Source: Isoperla grammatica | Taxonomy: Eukaryota; Arthropoda; Insecta; Plecoptera; Perlodidae | Reading direction: 5' to 3' | DNA: 64,000 nucleotides | Assembly: GCA_945910005.1 (NCBI GenBank) | Contig: OX246749.1 | Coordinates: 34,064,084 to 34,128,083 of the forward strand | In this document: piece after piece, positions 11,501-20,176 of the stretch | How the letters are laid out: every line of letters begins with the position of its first letter | Position numbering within the stretch: position 1 is the first letter of the stretch | Translations under genes and position numbers: made by a program | The notes under the pieces: model-generated | Databases searched by the model: none | Seen by the model: only the letters and a program-made list of their open reading frames with translations | What the model was told of the DNA's origin: nothing

Positions 11501-11553
11501 ACTACGCGAGGCGTCTGCTACTGGACACGTCTCGGGGCACCCTCGGGACGTAG
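1026..11553 (+). CDS. DUF229 family protein, 5'-partial, 7 exons in window
   Basis: Coding exons: 1026-1228, 1959-2178, 3232-3546, 6611-6819, 8440-8784, 10022-10298, 11389-11553 (stop TAG). Phases (2,0,0,2,2,0) all join in frame and give 577 residues; the first exon follows a splice acceptor, so the N-terminus lies upstream of the window. DUF229 (PF02995) belongs to the alkaline-phosphatase/sulfatase-like superfamily; its biochemical role is poorly defined. Landmarks: VLVIGFHAMSR in exon 2, FPLLTG at the exon 3 start, the DHYMRPFFLEA block with CLGNHPRHK at the exon 3 end, LLGDHGL at the exon 4 end (the superfamily metal-binding DHG), EERLPFL in exon 5, and Cys-rich ends in exons 5 and 7. From family memory the exon 2 motif is usually G-x-D-S-x-S-R; here D-S is H-A, so activity may be altered. 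Exon 3 and exon 4 edges are tandemly amplified in intron 3. A polyadenylation signal AATAAA is at 11780-11785. Confidence 0.9.
1931..1958 (+). other. consensus branch point and 3' splice site of DUF229 exon 2
   Basis: A perfect TACTAAC branch-point consensus at 1931-1937 lies about 22 nt before the CAG acceptor ending at 1958. It supports the exon 2 start at 1959, which completes the split GA|G codon from exon 1. Confidence 0.6.
2180..2583. repeat. pyrimidine-rich and (AAAT)n low-complexity tract
   Basis: Directly after the exon 2 donor there is about 150 bp of T/C-rich sequence on the + strand, then AT-rich DNA ending in an (AAAT)n run at about 2538-2582. It sits in intron 2; no coding signal. 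Confidence 0.8.
2786..3172. mobile_element. palindromic MITE, TTA target duplication
   Basis: Terminal inverted repeats begin TGGTCGGTTCACACA and end with its complement, continuing through the CATGTTTAAGGTTT block. The element is flanked by TTA at 2783-2785 and 3173-3175. A 3-bp TWA duplication is typical of PIF/Harbinger-derived MITEs. The 3' part has an internal approximately 28-bp duplication containing CCTTAAACAAAAC. It lies in intron 2. Confidence 0.8.
3430..5164 (+). repeat. tandem array of DUF229 exon 3 end plus donor, 11 copies
   Basis: The last 117 nt of exon 3 plus the first 42-47 nt of intron 3 are repeated. CACAAG|GTGAGT donors occur after 3546, 3708, 3867, 4029, 4188, 4352, 4516, 4678, 4840, 5000 and 5164 (spacing 159-164). 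Between copies lies a short stretch with GTGAGT, a CTGAC branch-like element, a CT tract and AG, which resembles a full mini-intron. Copies at 3751-3867, 4072-4188, 4236-4352, 4400-4516 and 5048-5164 are 117 nt and open in frame. The other five have a one-base insertion (GCCGTGCGG) that brings TAG into frame within five codons. The in-exon CGCAG|CTC before the segment acts as a ready-made cryptic acceptor. Confidence 0.93.
5197..5486. mobile_element. palindromic element inserted in the exon 3 array
   Basis: Arms starting CTACAGTAGAGTTCCGCG and ending with the near-complement GCGCAACTCCACTGTAG bracket about 230 bp. The right flank at 5487-5507 resumes with a degraded array unit (gccgcgggctttaggaagca), so the element appears to have landed inside a twelfth copy. 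Confidence 0.65.
6046..6209. repeat. inverted-repeat element
   Basis: GGTTGGAATTCATA at the left is matched by TATGAATTCCAACC at the right. The interior holds repeated AGGGGCGC(C/T) blocks. A short MITE-like element in intron 3; target duplication not clear. Confidence 0.55.
6259..6650 (+). repeat. 49-bp array of DUF229 exon 4 acceptor, 8 copies
   Basis: Exact 49-bp period with starts at 6259, 6308, 6357, 6406, 6455, 6504, 6553 and 6602. Each unit has GTGTTGCAG, the first 36 nt of exon 4, and TTAC. Only the eighth continues into the rest of exon 4 (exon start 6611). Because 49 is not a multiple of three, entry at an upstream copy shifts frame in the next unit and reaches a TAG soon after. 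Units look essentially identical, suggesting recent expansion. Confidence 0.95.
7596..7737. mobile_element. short MITE-like inverted repeat
   Basis: GCCGGTATTTCAATGTCCA at 7596-7614 is the exact complement of the sequence at 7719-7737. The interior contains several CAGTTAAA blocks. It sits in intron 4 of the DUF229 gene. Confidence 0.7.
7743..7864. mobile_element. second palindrome abutting the previous one
   Basis: Perfect 28-bp arms (7743-7770 and 7837-7864; left arm begins GTCAAACTTATTGAATTC) enclose about 66 bp. It begins only 5 bp after the neighbouring element. MITE-like; no coding content. Confidence 0.65.
8790..9415. repeat. about 42-bp AT-rich minisatellite in intron 5
   Basis: Around 14 imperfect copies of a unit containing GTGAATAGATAAACGAAAAAG and TATAAATATAGTATAGAGG. 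The array starts within a few bases of the exon 5 donor (8785). A long minus-strand reading frame across it is repeat-driven and not a gene. A short (GATA)n tract lies at 9825-9843. Confidence 0.92.
10323..10469. mobile_element. MITE family 1 copy (TCTTACAAT termini)
   Basis: Ends GGGCAGGTCTTACAAT and ATTGTAAGACTGGACC-like. The interior matches copies at 16677, 32014, 57015 and 57184, including TTGCCACGGAGAAAACAAGCT. It lies 24 bp after the exon 6 donor. TTA is present on both sides, with one extra A at the left. Confidence 0.75.
10944..11341. repeat. 398-bp near-perfect palindrome before the last DUF229 exon
   Basis: GAGCGAAGGATACCTCTACG at the left is mirrored by CGTAGAGGTATCCTTCGCTC at the right. 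Arms continue with high identity to a centre near 11150. It ends 47 bp before exon 7. Either a large MITE or an inverted duplication; no coding content. Confidence 0.85.
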
Positions 11554-13070
11554 CCGCAGACGCAACGTTGTGGTTTACAGACGCGACGGCCGGATACATT
11601 CTTGGGCAAAACGTGTTTGTGTGTCGACGTTCTAGAGAACAATTACGGGGAAATCCCTGTTGCACCTTTTAAAATGATGAGATAAATTAACGACGGAATC
11701 GTAAGCGCGGACATATTATGTTAAAATTTAAAAAAACTTGGGCGTCGATAAATTTATGAAAAAATTTAAATAGAGAAAAATAAATTTCGCGTTTTTATTT
11801 TAAATATTTAATGCTGGTCTTGTATTTATTTTTAAAATATACTTTTTATTGGGTTTACAAACACGAAACAAAACTTGCTTTATCGTGTTTTGCATTAACG
11901 ACATATATTGTTAACCCTGCCGCCACAGCAAACGCGCAAAGATTCGTGCACGTTCGTCCCCAAAACCAAAAAGGGGAAAATGCTTTCTGCTTGCAAATAG
12001 TACATCCATTGTTGTTACGCTGAAGGGTAAAATATGAAACTGATATCAATATCTATCAGGTAACAAACATGTGATCGAATACATTTAAATATTGAAAATG
12101 AAAATGACCAATTGTATTATCTTTTAATTTTATTTCCGTAACACCATTTCTGTTCTTGAATAGATTTTTTCATTTATGCAATTCATATAGATATTATACG
12201 AGTGAGAGACGCAACAATACGTTTTGCTTGAAAATATATTTCATGCTCTGCAGTCATAGATCAAAAGACGAATAATGCTAAAATAATTGCGTTTGTTAGT
12301 TGACCAATTTTTATCTACATTTAATATAGGCCTAAACTGTAATTTATTTTAATAAAGAAATCGTATTATTTTTTACTTTAAGTTTAATTATTATGATTGA
12401 GGAACGGTTACACCAAGAAGTTTGAGTAATATATTTTATGTTCCTCTTTCACGGTTTGCCATCACTTCACCCGGGAAAGCAGTTGGCATTCTATGAGTTT
12501 ATGCAATTATTAATACATTAGTGATTACTTATAATTATTAAACTTTAATTGGCGAGTGTTAAATCATGCGCCATCACAACAACCATATTCAAGGTCAAAA
12601 TGTGTCGAGATTAATTTTGAGCTCTCAATAGAGGATTAATATGCTCACCACGAAATATAAGAGTTTTAACAAAGACCTTATCCCACCCATTAAGTTTACG
12701 AACACAATTACGTGCACTGTTGTGAATCGCAAGAAGAGTGACAAAGATCCCTCTTCAAACATTGTAATCGTTACGATATTTACTCTCGTAATTAAATCAC
12801 TATACTAGTTTAGAATAGAATTAATGAAATGACAATTGTAACAATCACAATATTTAAAAGTTTAAAATTCATTGTTTAGCCAATACAAATTCAAACTTCC
12901 AAAAGGAATCACTATTTCAATATCTTGAAACGCTCTCAAGATAACAGTAAAAAAATCTGACCGAGTTCGGTCCCCTTGAACCTCTAACCAGATCCCCTAC
13001 ACAAAAACGAGTACGTACATAAATACATAAACAGTATAGAACGAAAACCTTCGACGTATCGATAAGGTGA
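11554..13070. other. intergenic DNA between convergent DUF229 and PSMD13
   Basis: Contains the DUF229 3' UTR, with AATAAA at 11780-11785, then about 1.2 kb of AT-rich unique-looking DNA. I see no convincing ORF, RNA gene or repeat family in it. Confidence 0.6.
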
Positions 13071-13092
13071 TTTATTAAATTACAATTTTATT
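13071..13092 (-). promoter_or_regulatory. PSMD13 polyadenylation signals
   Basis: On the minus strand two AATAAA hexamers occur (plus-strand TTTATT at 13071-13076 and 13087-13092), about 255 nt after the PSMD13 stop codon. Confidence 0.55.
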
Positions 13093-13119
13093 AATACAAA
13101 AACAAGTCACGAGGCGACG

Positions 13120-13343
13120 GATTGCTGATGCAAACGTGAATGCAAACGCAACAGAACGCAAATGCAAACAAGAATGCAAACGCGACGGAACACGAATGCA
13201 AACAAGAATGCAAACGCAACGGAACACGAATGCAAACAAGAATGCAAACGCAACGTAACGCGGATGCAAACAAGAACGCAAACGCGACGGGACGCAAATG
13301 CAAACGTGAATGCAAACGCGATGGAACGCGAATGCAAACGCGA
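13120..13343. repeat. minisatellite in the PSMD13 3' UTR
   Basis: Repeats of about 16-18 bp, grouped as a 34-bp unit, built on AATGCAAAC(A/G) with CGCAACGGAACACG spacers. The array abuts the PSMD13 stop codon (13344-13346). Apparent ORFs on both strands are repeat artefacts. Confidence 0.9.
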
Positions 13344-14866
13344 CTAGAGGACGAGGAACTCGTGGGCTCGTGTCTCCAGCAGCGATTGGATCGAGATGAC
13401 GTCGCTGCACCAGGTGTTGAGTCGCTGAAGCATCGAGGAGATCTGGAACAGACGCGGTCACCGTGTTTAACTGCGTTTGGTTTACATCTTGGAAAAGATT
13501 TTTTTTTGCCATTTTCACAAAAAAAAACAAAAAAATGTTGCATTCACACTTTTTTCTAATTTCCACCATGCAACAGCAGCTCCCCACTTAGTTTAGCCAC
13601 ACAAGGACTTCGTGTGAGCCATCGTTACCACTGCTTCTAAACAATAAACAAAAGAATGAGAGCGGAAAGGGTTAACCAATAGAGAGGGAAGAGACAAATG
13701 TGTCGACATTTCGATGAGGTATCAATATTTCACAAGACTTTAGACATCAATATAATGTATGACAATACCAAACTATTGTTTTTGTTGTTGTGATTTTTAA
13801 ATTGTCAAATTCTTTGAACAGGAGAGGAAATTAAAATGAAACAAATTCAATGGTAAGGTTTTTCAGCCCATTCTGGTTTGAAAAATTGACATCCAAAGAA
13901 GACAAAAAAGGGGAGAAGATATTTAAAAAAAATCAATTCCCAAAGTCCCGTAGGCCCGGGGATTACCTGCGTAGTGTCCAATACCCGGGGCTGCACCCAG
14001 GTAAGGTGGACCGTGTTGGCCCGCTCGTCTATGGCCCCCTTGACCAGGCCCTGGGCCAGAGCCTTCATCACCAGCAGCTCCACCTCGTCCAGAGGGAGGT
14101 GGGCCTCGGTAGAGATCTCCTGGAACGTCAGCTGGCGGTTGATGGCCGAACGCTTGAACGTCATCTGAGACACACGGAGAACACATTGATCAAGCTGGCC
14201 CCCTTGACCAGGCCCTGGGCCAGAGCCTTCATCACCAGCAGCTCCACCTCGTCCAGAGGGAGGTGGGCCTCGGTAGAGATCTCCTGGAACGTCAGCTGGC
14301 GGTTGATGGCCGAACGCTTGAACGTCATCTGAGACACACGGAGAACACATTGATCAAGCTGGCCCCCTTGACCAGGCCCTGGGCCAGAGCCTTCATCACC
14401 AGCAGCTCCACCTCGTCCAGAGGGAGGTGGGCCTCCGTTGAGATCTCCTGGAACGTCAGCTGGCGGTTGATGGCCGAACGCTTGAACGTCATCTGAGACA
14501 CACGGAGAACACATCTAGTCGCCGGCCATCGCACTCCCAGGCGACGATTAACAATCTCAACTCATACATTGAAACTATTTCTAATACACTAGTAAGAGAA
14601 ATATTTAGTGATGAGTGATATTTGGGCTTTGCGTCTCATATTTTTGCAACGTGGCTAATCGAGACAATGAGTGGGTGAAATAAGAAGATGATGGGGAGTG
14701 TTAAGTGGTAAAGGGTCAGTAGGAGGGCAGAGAGGAAAGGGGAAACGGGAGGAAAAGGAAGTGGAGAGGATTTGGAATGCATTTCGTCAGACTTCTAAGC
14801 TATCTACAACTTGTTTTATCCATGCTTCCCATTGGTGGTTGCCACGGTGAAAACACATTAGTAGCC

Positions 14867-14930
<64 letters not shown>

Positions 14931-17900
14931 ATTATTAAATACTTAATAATACTGGACCTAAGGTCAAATGTACATACATTTCTAAATGGAAATTTTTATA
15001 TATTTTTTTTTGGATGAAAAATATTAATAACGTAATTTCGTCCGACGTTGCGCACTCACCTCCATGAGACAGAGCAGCGATATCTTCTGCCTGAGCTTCA
15101 ACTCCTGCGCCACCAGGTCGGGTATGGTCGACCACCTGGGCTTCATCGCGTCGAAGCGCGATATGTCGCCAGAGTTGAACGCCCCGAGCAGGTCCACCAC
15201 CCAAACGTTGTCCGTACCCTTGAGGGTCTCCAGCACGGGGTGGGCCAGCTGCGTAAAAAAAACCTATGAGTAAGGTGTTTGAAAATGGTTTTATTTAAAA
15301 AAAAAAATCGTTTTATTCTAAAGCAAAATGTGGTGTTATTTCGGTGTTATTTTTATAATGGAAATGGAGAAACCAGGAAGTTTCAAAGTAACAAAAATTT
15401 TCACTCGCTTCACACCGCTTTATTTTGAGCAACGCTATCTACCAGCAACGCTGCAAACCACTTTTCCATCGGCCAAAATGTGGTTGGTAAACAGTTTGAG
15501 ACTAAACTGTTTTACCGACTTAGGGTCAAAAGTAGTAATTTTACGTCAAATATGCAATTTTTACTGTAAATAGTTAAAAATGCTGAAAATGGTGTTATTT
15601 TGCTATTTCAACACTCAATTCGCGTTATTAAAATAATATGGTGTTATTTCGCGATTTGATTCCTTATCCTTCATGGCCAACATGCCGACATCTGTCAAAA
15701 AAAAGTTCTTACACCACAAATAATGAATTTCGTTTTATCGCGGATTCCGAAAAACAAACGTCTCTAGCTATGAGCCATCATACAATGACTTCTAGGCGTA
15801 TACGACCTTATGATGTAATATTTAACCCATCTTGACAATGTAAATACAATCTTGTATTGTGATTATACAGCTAAGAAATTAAATGAAACGTCAGCGATAA
15901 CCTCCTCTAAATCTAGCGTTTAACAACTATGGGGTGAATAGGAAGGAAACCAACAACTTACCTCGTTGCCGACGACCTTCCGAGTTGGTAGACATAAAAA
16001 GAATCGACGTTATTGTGTATCCTTTCTATGTTTTTTTATGTGTCTACCAACTGCAAAGGTAGTCAGCAACAAGGTAAGCTGTTGGTTCCCTACCTATCCA
16101 CCCACATTGCTTAATATCCAAAGCAGGCAGCACTCTTAACACATCCTTTCTCTAAATGTAGCATTTATTATCATTATTTATTTCCAGTTGTAGAAGCTGG
16201 TAGGATGATAGAAAAGGGCATTAAATGCACCGAACACATATAGGGCGTTTAAGTATACATGACTCAATTGACTCGATCGCTCGTCTTCTCTCTCCGAGAG
16301 GGAGAGGGAGAGGGAGAGGGAGAGAGAGAGAGAGAGACACTCACCAGCTCCCCCAGGTTGTAAACTCCCTCGCCCAGCAGGGCCGCGAGACTCAGGAAGA
16401 ACGCGTGTTGCGCCTGCTCCTCTCGTGCGATGTCCGACAGCTCCACGCAGCCCAGGTACCTGCGAGTGCACACACGCGTCTCTTTAGCATTCATCTTCTA
16501 TAAATTTGGCATTTTATAGCACTTTTTTTTTAAAACCTTGAATATATGAGGAGGTTTCTTGCACTTCTAATAGATAATTATTCAGTGCAGATTGATTTAA
16601 AATCAACTACTACTTAAAGGGTAACTAATTGGAAGGGTCAGAAATCAGAATTACAAATCAAGTTTTAACGCATTTAGGTCCAGTCTTACAATGTCCCAAT
16701 AACTACTTATTCGTCGCAAAGCTCGTTTTCTCCATGGCAACCACCAATCAAAACCCCTTGAAATCCTCCAAATAGCTTAATTGCTACAAATAACTTCCTT
16801 ATTAGGAGATTGTAAGACCGGCCCTTAGTGTGGTTGCTTCAACGTTTATACCTTGTTCACACTTGTCCACTAACAGAAGTTAAGCTAACAGTTGTTAGCG
16901 CCGTAACTACGTTCCCCAAACGAAGTTAGTGCTTAACGTAGGTTAGGCTAACTGCGTTCCGTCCGTTCACATTACGTTCTTAACTTCTGTTAGTACCCTA
17001 ACTTCTGTTAGTGGGCAAAGTGTGAACAAGGTATTAGTGTATCAAACTAAATCGGGCCCTAACAACAACAATAGCAACAAGTTAATAGCAACGCAGTACC
17101 TGAGAGCTGTGTGGTAATACTCGGCGTGCTTGCCCTGCAGCCTGTAGTACTGGCTGGCCAACAGGTAGTACCGTCCGTGCACGGTCGTGATGCCGTCCTT
17201 GTCTCCCAGGATCTTCTCCACGTCCTCGATCACTTTCTGCGGACAAGCGACAGGTGCCTTGTAAACACTGTACGTTCCGACATGTACACTGTACGTTCCG
17301 ACATGCAACAGGTGCACTATACGATCGACATGCGACAGGTACAATGTCGACCAAGAGAGGACAAGTACACAGTGTAAGTGTACGTCTGATGCTTCAACGA
17401 GAAGGGGTCGTATTCACAGCCCCACTCAGAGGAGACAGTAAAACCGATTCAATTCGAATTGCCAAGGGACCACGAAAATAGTACCAAGCTGTAACTTTCA
17501 TCAGGCAATTAGTTTATTTGTTAAATAGCACTTTGTAACACATGGTGCACGAGGCACCTGAATATTAAAGCTTGACCACTACTTTGAATAAATTTGAATA
17601 AGCAGTATGTGCAGTCTATGTGGGAGGGAGGAACAGAACAGACAGCATCTGATGAGATTTCCAAGTCTTAAAGATGAAGTAGATGCCCTTCCACCTGGCA
17701 TGAGCTATGAAGAAAAGGAAGCCTGTCTCTACTGGAAAACCAGAAAATGCATAATGGCCCAGTAAGCCAAAAATGTGGGCGTAGGAAAAGAAGAAGAATT
17801 AAGATAATTTCAATAGAATTTCATTTCTGCAACCCTGAATTGATTTTTCCTAGAATATAATTCCCTGTCCACGGAAAACCTCCGTCAAATCTCGTGTCAA

Positions 17901-19486
17901 AGACCGACCTTTGTTCCGTCCTGGTCGTTGAGCTTGGAGAGCATGATCTGTCCGGCGAGCACCTTGCACAGCGCCACCGCCTCCTCGTTGGCCTTGACCT
18001 TGACCTCCGACCTCTCGAGGAACGCGATGGCCTCGCGGTGGTCGGCAAACTGGACGACCACGTGAGCCAGTATCTCCACCAGAGACAGCGGGTTGATCCT
18101 GCGGCAACACACGCACACGGGTCGATGAAGACAATCATGTTCAAACATTGAAACAATAACGTACTTAGAATAATACCGGACACTGTCCGTGTAGGCCTAA
18201 TCAACATGTGAGAAGGCGGCGACATGCAACACTAGCGCTCCTACTAGCGGCAAGTGGCGATACGTCGCTGGCTTGCTATTTTCGTTCTTTAAAACGTGTT
18301 AGTATGACTAACAATGAGTGACACATCAGTGTTTTGAAAAACATGTGTAGGCCTAGCCCCCTAGTAGACATAGGCCCTAGGCCTAGTTATGATTTGCATC
18401 TATAATTGTAACCAAATTAATCTGAAATGTGTCATATTATTTGAGCAGCACCCCAGCCAGTACTCCATACGTGTCAATGCAAATTTAGGCCAACTACCCT
18501 TTAATACAACCGTGGTATATTAAGTATTTGATTGAAAGATGGCGTAGGAATCTTTACATCTGATCGAGGTGATGGCATATTATAAATAATGTCCCTACTC
18601 CAATTCTGATAAGGCGGCCGTAAAAGAAACAACAGCCCGGGAAATTCAGGTCCAGACATGTAATTGTCTACTTACTTGTTCTCAAAGCTTTGGATGAAGT
18701 TTGTGTACAACTGGATCAAGTTGTCCTTCTTCTGCAACGAGGGATGTTTCACCAGGACACCGACCTTCAGTGTCAGTTGGTGCCATAGCCTGAAAACATG
18801 TGCGTTTCAGTAAATAAGTTACGTTTTTATTACATTAATACACCGTATATACTACCAGGGTATCCAACGCTGAATCGTACAACTGTTTTAAACAAATCTT
18901 GAGCAATGCTGAAAGTTATAGGCCCAGGCCCTATGTAAGCCTAGGCCTAGGCTAGGGCCTAGGCCTAGCTGTAGACCAAAGGTTCAACTAACAGTCATTA
19001 CAATTAGTAAACGTGCGAAAAGCCCGTGAACTCAACCGGTAGGCCTAGGCTTAGGTTTAAGCCTATAGCCTAGGTAGGCCTAATTAATAACACAAATCTC
19101 AACAATGAACTTTGGGGTCGTTCCTTGGAGCCTGGCCTAGGCCCTAAGCCAGGCATGTCAGTGAATAAAACTAAAAACCGCACAACTGATTGGGCCTTGC
19201 CAAAGGCTTAAGCCAAGTTCATTCTCTAGCCCTGAAAGCCTAGGCCTAGTGCTTTGGGTTTAAAGTAGGCCTAGGCTAGCAAACCTAAATGTTCAGGGCC
19301 TAGGCCTAGGCTAAAAAAATTGCTTTCAGCGTTGAAACCATTGGCCAATATCAGACACAAAAATTCTTACTTTCTGTTGTAGAGTTCCTCTAATTCTGCC
19401 CATTCTGTAGCTAATTCTTTGTCTTTCTCTTCGCGTTGTTTCGCGGTCAAATATGCGGTTACTTCCTTTACGCCTGTGGTCGCCAT
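13344..19486 (-). CDS. PSMD13: 26S proteasome non-ATPase regulatory subunit 13 (Rpn9)
   Basis: Exons in transcript order: 19486-19371, 18789-18676, 18098-17909, 17236-17100, 16459-16345, 15248-15060, 14164-13967, 13442-13344. They total 1158 nt, 385 aa plus TAG; phases agree at every junction and length is close to the usual 376-390. Rpn9 is a PCI-domain scaffold subunit of the proteasome lid and helps hold the deubiquitinase module. Recognisable blocks: LWHQLTLKV (exon 2), NPLSLVEIL and the [12 protein letters not shown] stretch (exon 3), [15 protein letters not shown] (exon 4), [13 protein letters not shown] (exon 5), [11 protein letters not shown] and KISLLCLME (exon 6), then the PCI winged helix with [16 protein letters not shown] and [11 protein letters not shown] (exon 7). 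The start ATG at 19486 opens MATTGVKE. The 5' part of exon 7 is present three times; only the copy at 14164 continues to a donor. The exon 3 donor is GTCGGT, weaker than its neighbours. Confidence 0.96.
14165..14516 (-). repeat. two extra copies of PSMD13 exon 7 acceptor and 5' part
   Basis: Acceptors TGTCTCAG|ATGACG lie at 14492, 14328 and 14164 on the minus strand, a 164-bp period. Each extra unit carries about 128 nt of exon 7 through GTCAAGGGGGCC, then runs into a short intron piece ending at the next acceptor. Units lack a donor. Entry at an upstream acceptor reaches TGA at the next junction (CTC AGA TGA). Confidence 0.93.
14871..14935. repeat. (TTA)n microsatellite
   Basis: About 60 bp of ATT repeats in PSMD13 intron 6. 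The remainder of the intron holds purine-rich unique sequence with no further signal. Confidence 0.95.
15931..16107. mobile_element. palindrome with AAGGTAAGCTGTTGG-type ends
   Basis: GGTGAATAGGAAGGAAACC...AACTTACCT on the left mirrors AGGTAAGCTGTTGGTTCCC...CCACCC on the right. The same end sequence appears at about 31922, 32278, 34681-34712 and 34910, so this is a dispersed family present here as a head-to-head pair. PSMD13 intron 5. Confidence 0.6.
16285..16340. repeat. GA/CT microsatellite
   Basis: A purine run of GAGAGG and GA repeats immediately intronic to the PSMD13 exon 5 donor (minus strand GTGAGTGTCTCTC). Confidence 0.9.
16677..16824. mobile_element. MITE family 1, intact copy with TTA duplication
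   Basis: 148 bp, starting GGTCCAGTCTTACAATG and ending CATT..GTAAGACCGGCCC-like. Flanked by TTA at 16674-16676 and 16825-16827. The best-preserved copy of the family seen at 10323, 32014, 57015 and 57184. Confidence 0.85.
16849..17033. mobile_element. MITE family 2 with TTA duplication
   Basis: Terminal repeats TACCTTGTTCACACTT and AAGTGTGAACAAGGTA, with internal direct and inverted AACTTCTGTTAG blocks. TTA flanks at 16846-16848 and 17034-17036. Located 22 bp after the previous MITE, in PSMD13 intron 4. Confidence 0.82.
18340..19325. repeat. GGCCTA-rich low-complexity tracts
   Basis: Scattered runs of TAGGCCTAGG and variants in PSMD13 introns 1 and 2. Similar tracts occur at 21990-23170 and 49490-49870. 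They look like a compositional habit of this genome, not a defined element. Confidence 0.6.
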
Positions 19487-20176
19487 TTTTCACTGACAAG
19501 CACTTTTTGGAACCGGATGTTGTTGAACTGTTTGTCCACAGCCTGTTAAACATACGGAAACTGTTCAGCGCCGCTTTCAGCGAAATGAAGTTAGCACCAG
19601 CATCAGATTGTACGAAGCGCGGCATATTTAAATTTCAAATTTCTCTGTGTTGTATTCTGTATTATTATTCCAGTTCATTTTTCTTCTCCATCAAAAGTGA
19701 GTTTGTGAGTTTTTGTAGCAGAGTAACAAAGTCAAAATTAAAAAGTGAAGTGAAAAAGTGGGTTTCTACAAAGTACCCACTTTGATTGCAAGTTTAAAAT
19801 GAATGCCTGGAGAAAAAGAGAAATAATAGCAGAGTGTAGCTGCTAAGCAGAATTTACAAACAAACAAAGCAGTGTAAGTGTAATTAGGATGGCGAAATAT
19901 ATTTGAAGGAGTTAATGAGTGGAGGACCTTATTTTGTACTCAAAATATTTGATAATATTGCAATTACAAAAACGTACAAACCTTCACTCAACTTCGTTGA
20001 AATGTTTTTATTTACGATATAAAACTCCAATGTTCCATAATTAACAACCTTAATAAACTAATCACAATGTATATGTAAACAGCGGTTATCTATAAAAAAA
20101 TCAATAAAATCATGGTTCTTGATTTTGTTTTAAATAAAAATAATAAAAATCACACACCCTGGTGTGACTACGCCCC
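19487..20176. other. spacer upstream of PSMD13 and downstream of NUDT17
   Basis: Both flanking genes are on the minus strand. The PSMD13 promoter must lie here; no TATA box is obvious. Minus-strand AATAAA at 20007-20012 (TTTATT on +) could serve the NUDT17 transcript. Confidence 0.55.

Noticed and set aside
13075..13587. ORFs on both strands around 13100-13560
   Set aside because: They cross the 3' UTR minisatellite and the last PSMD13 exon in wrong frames.
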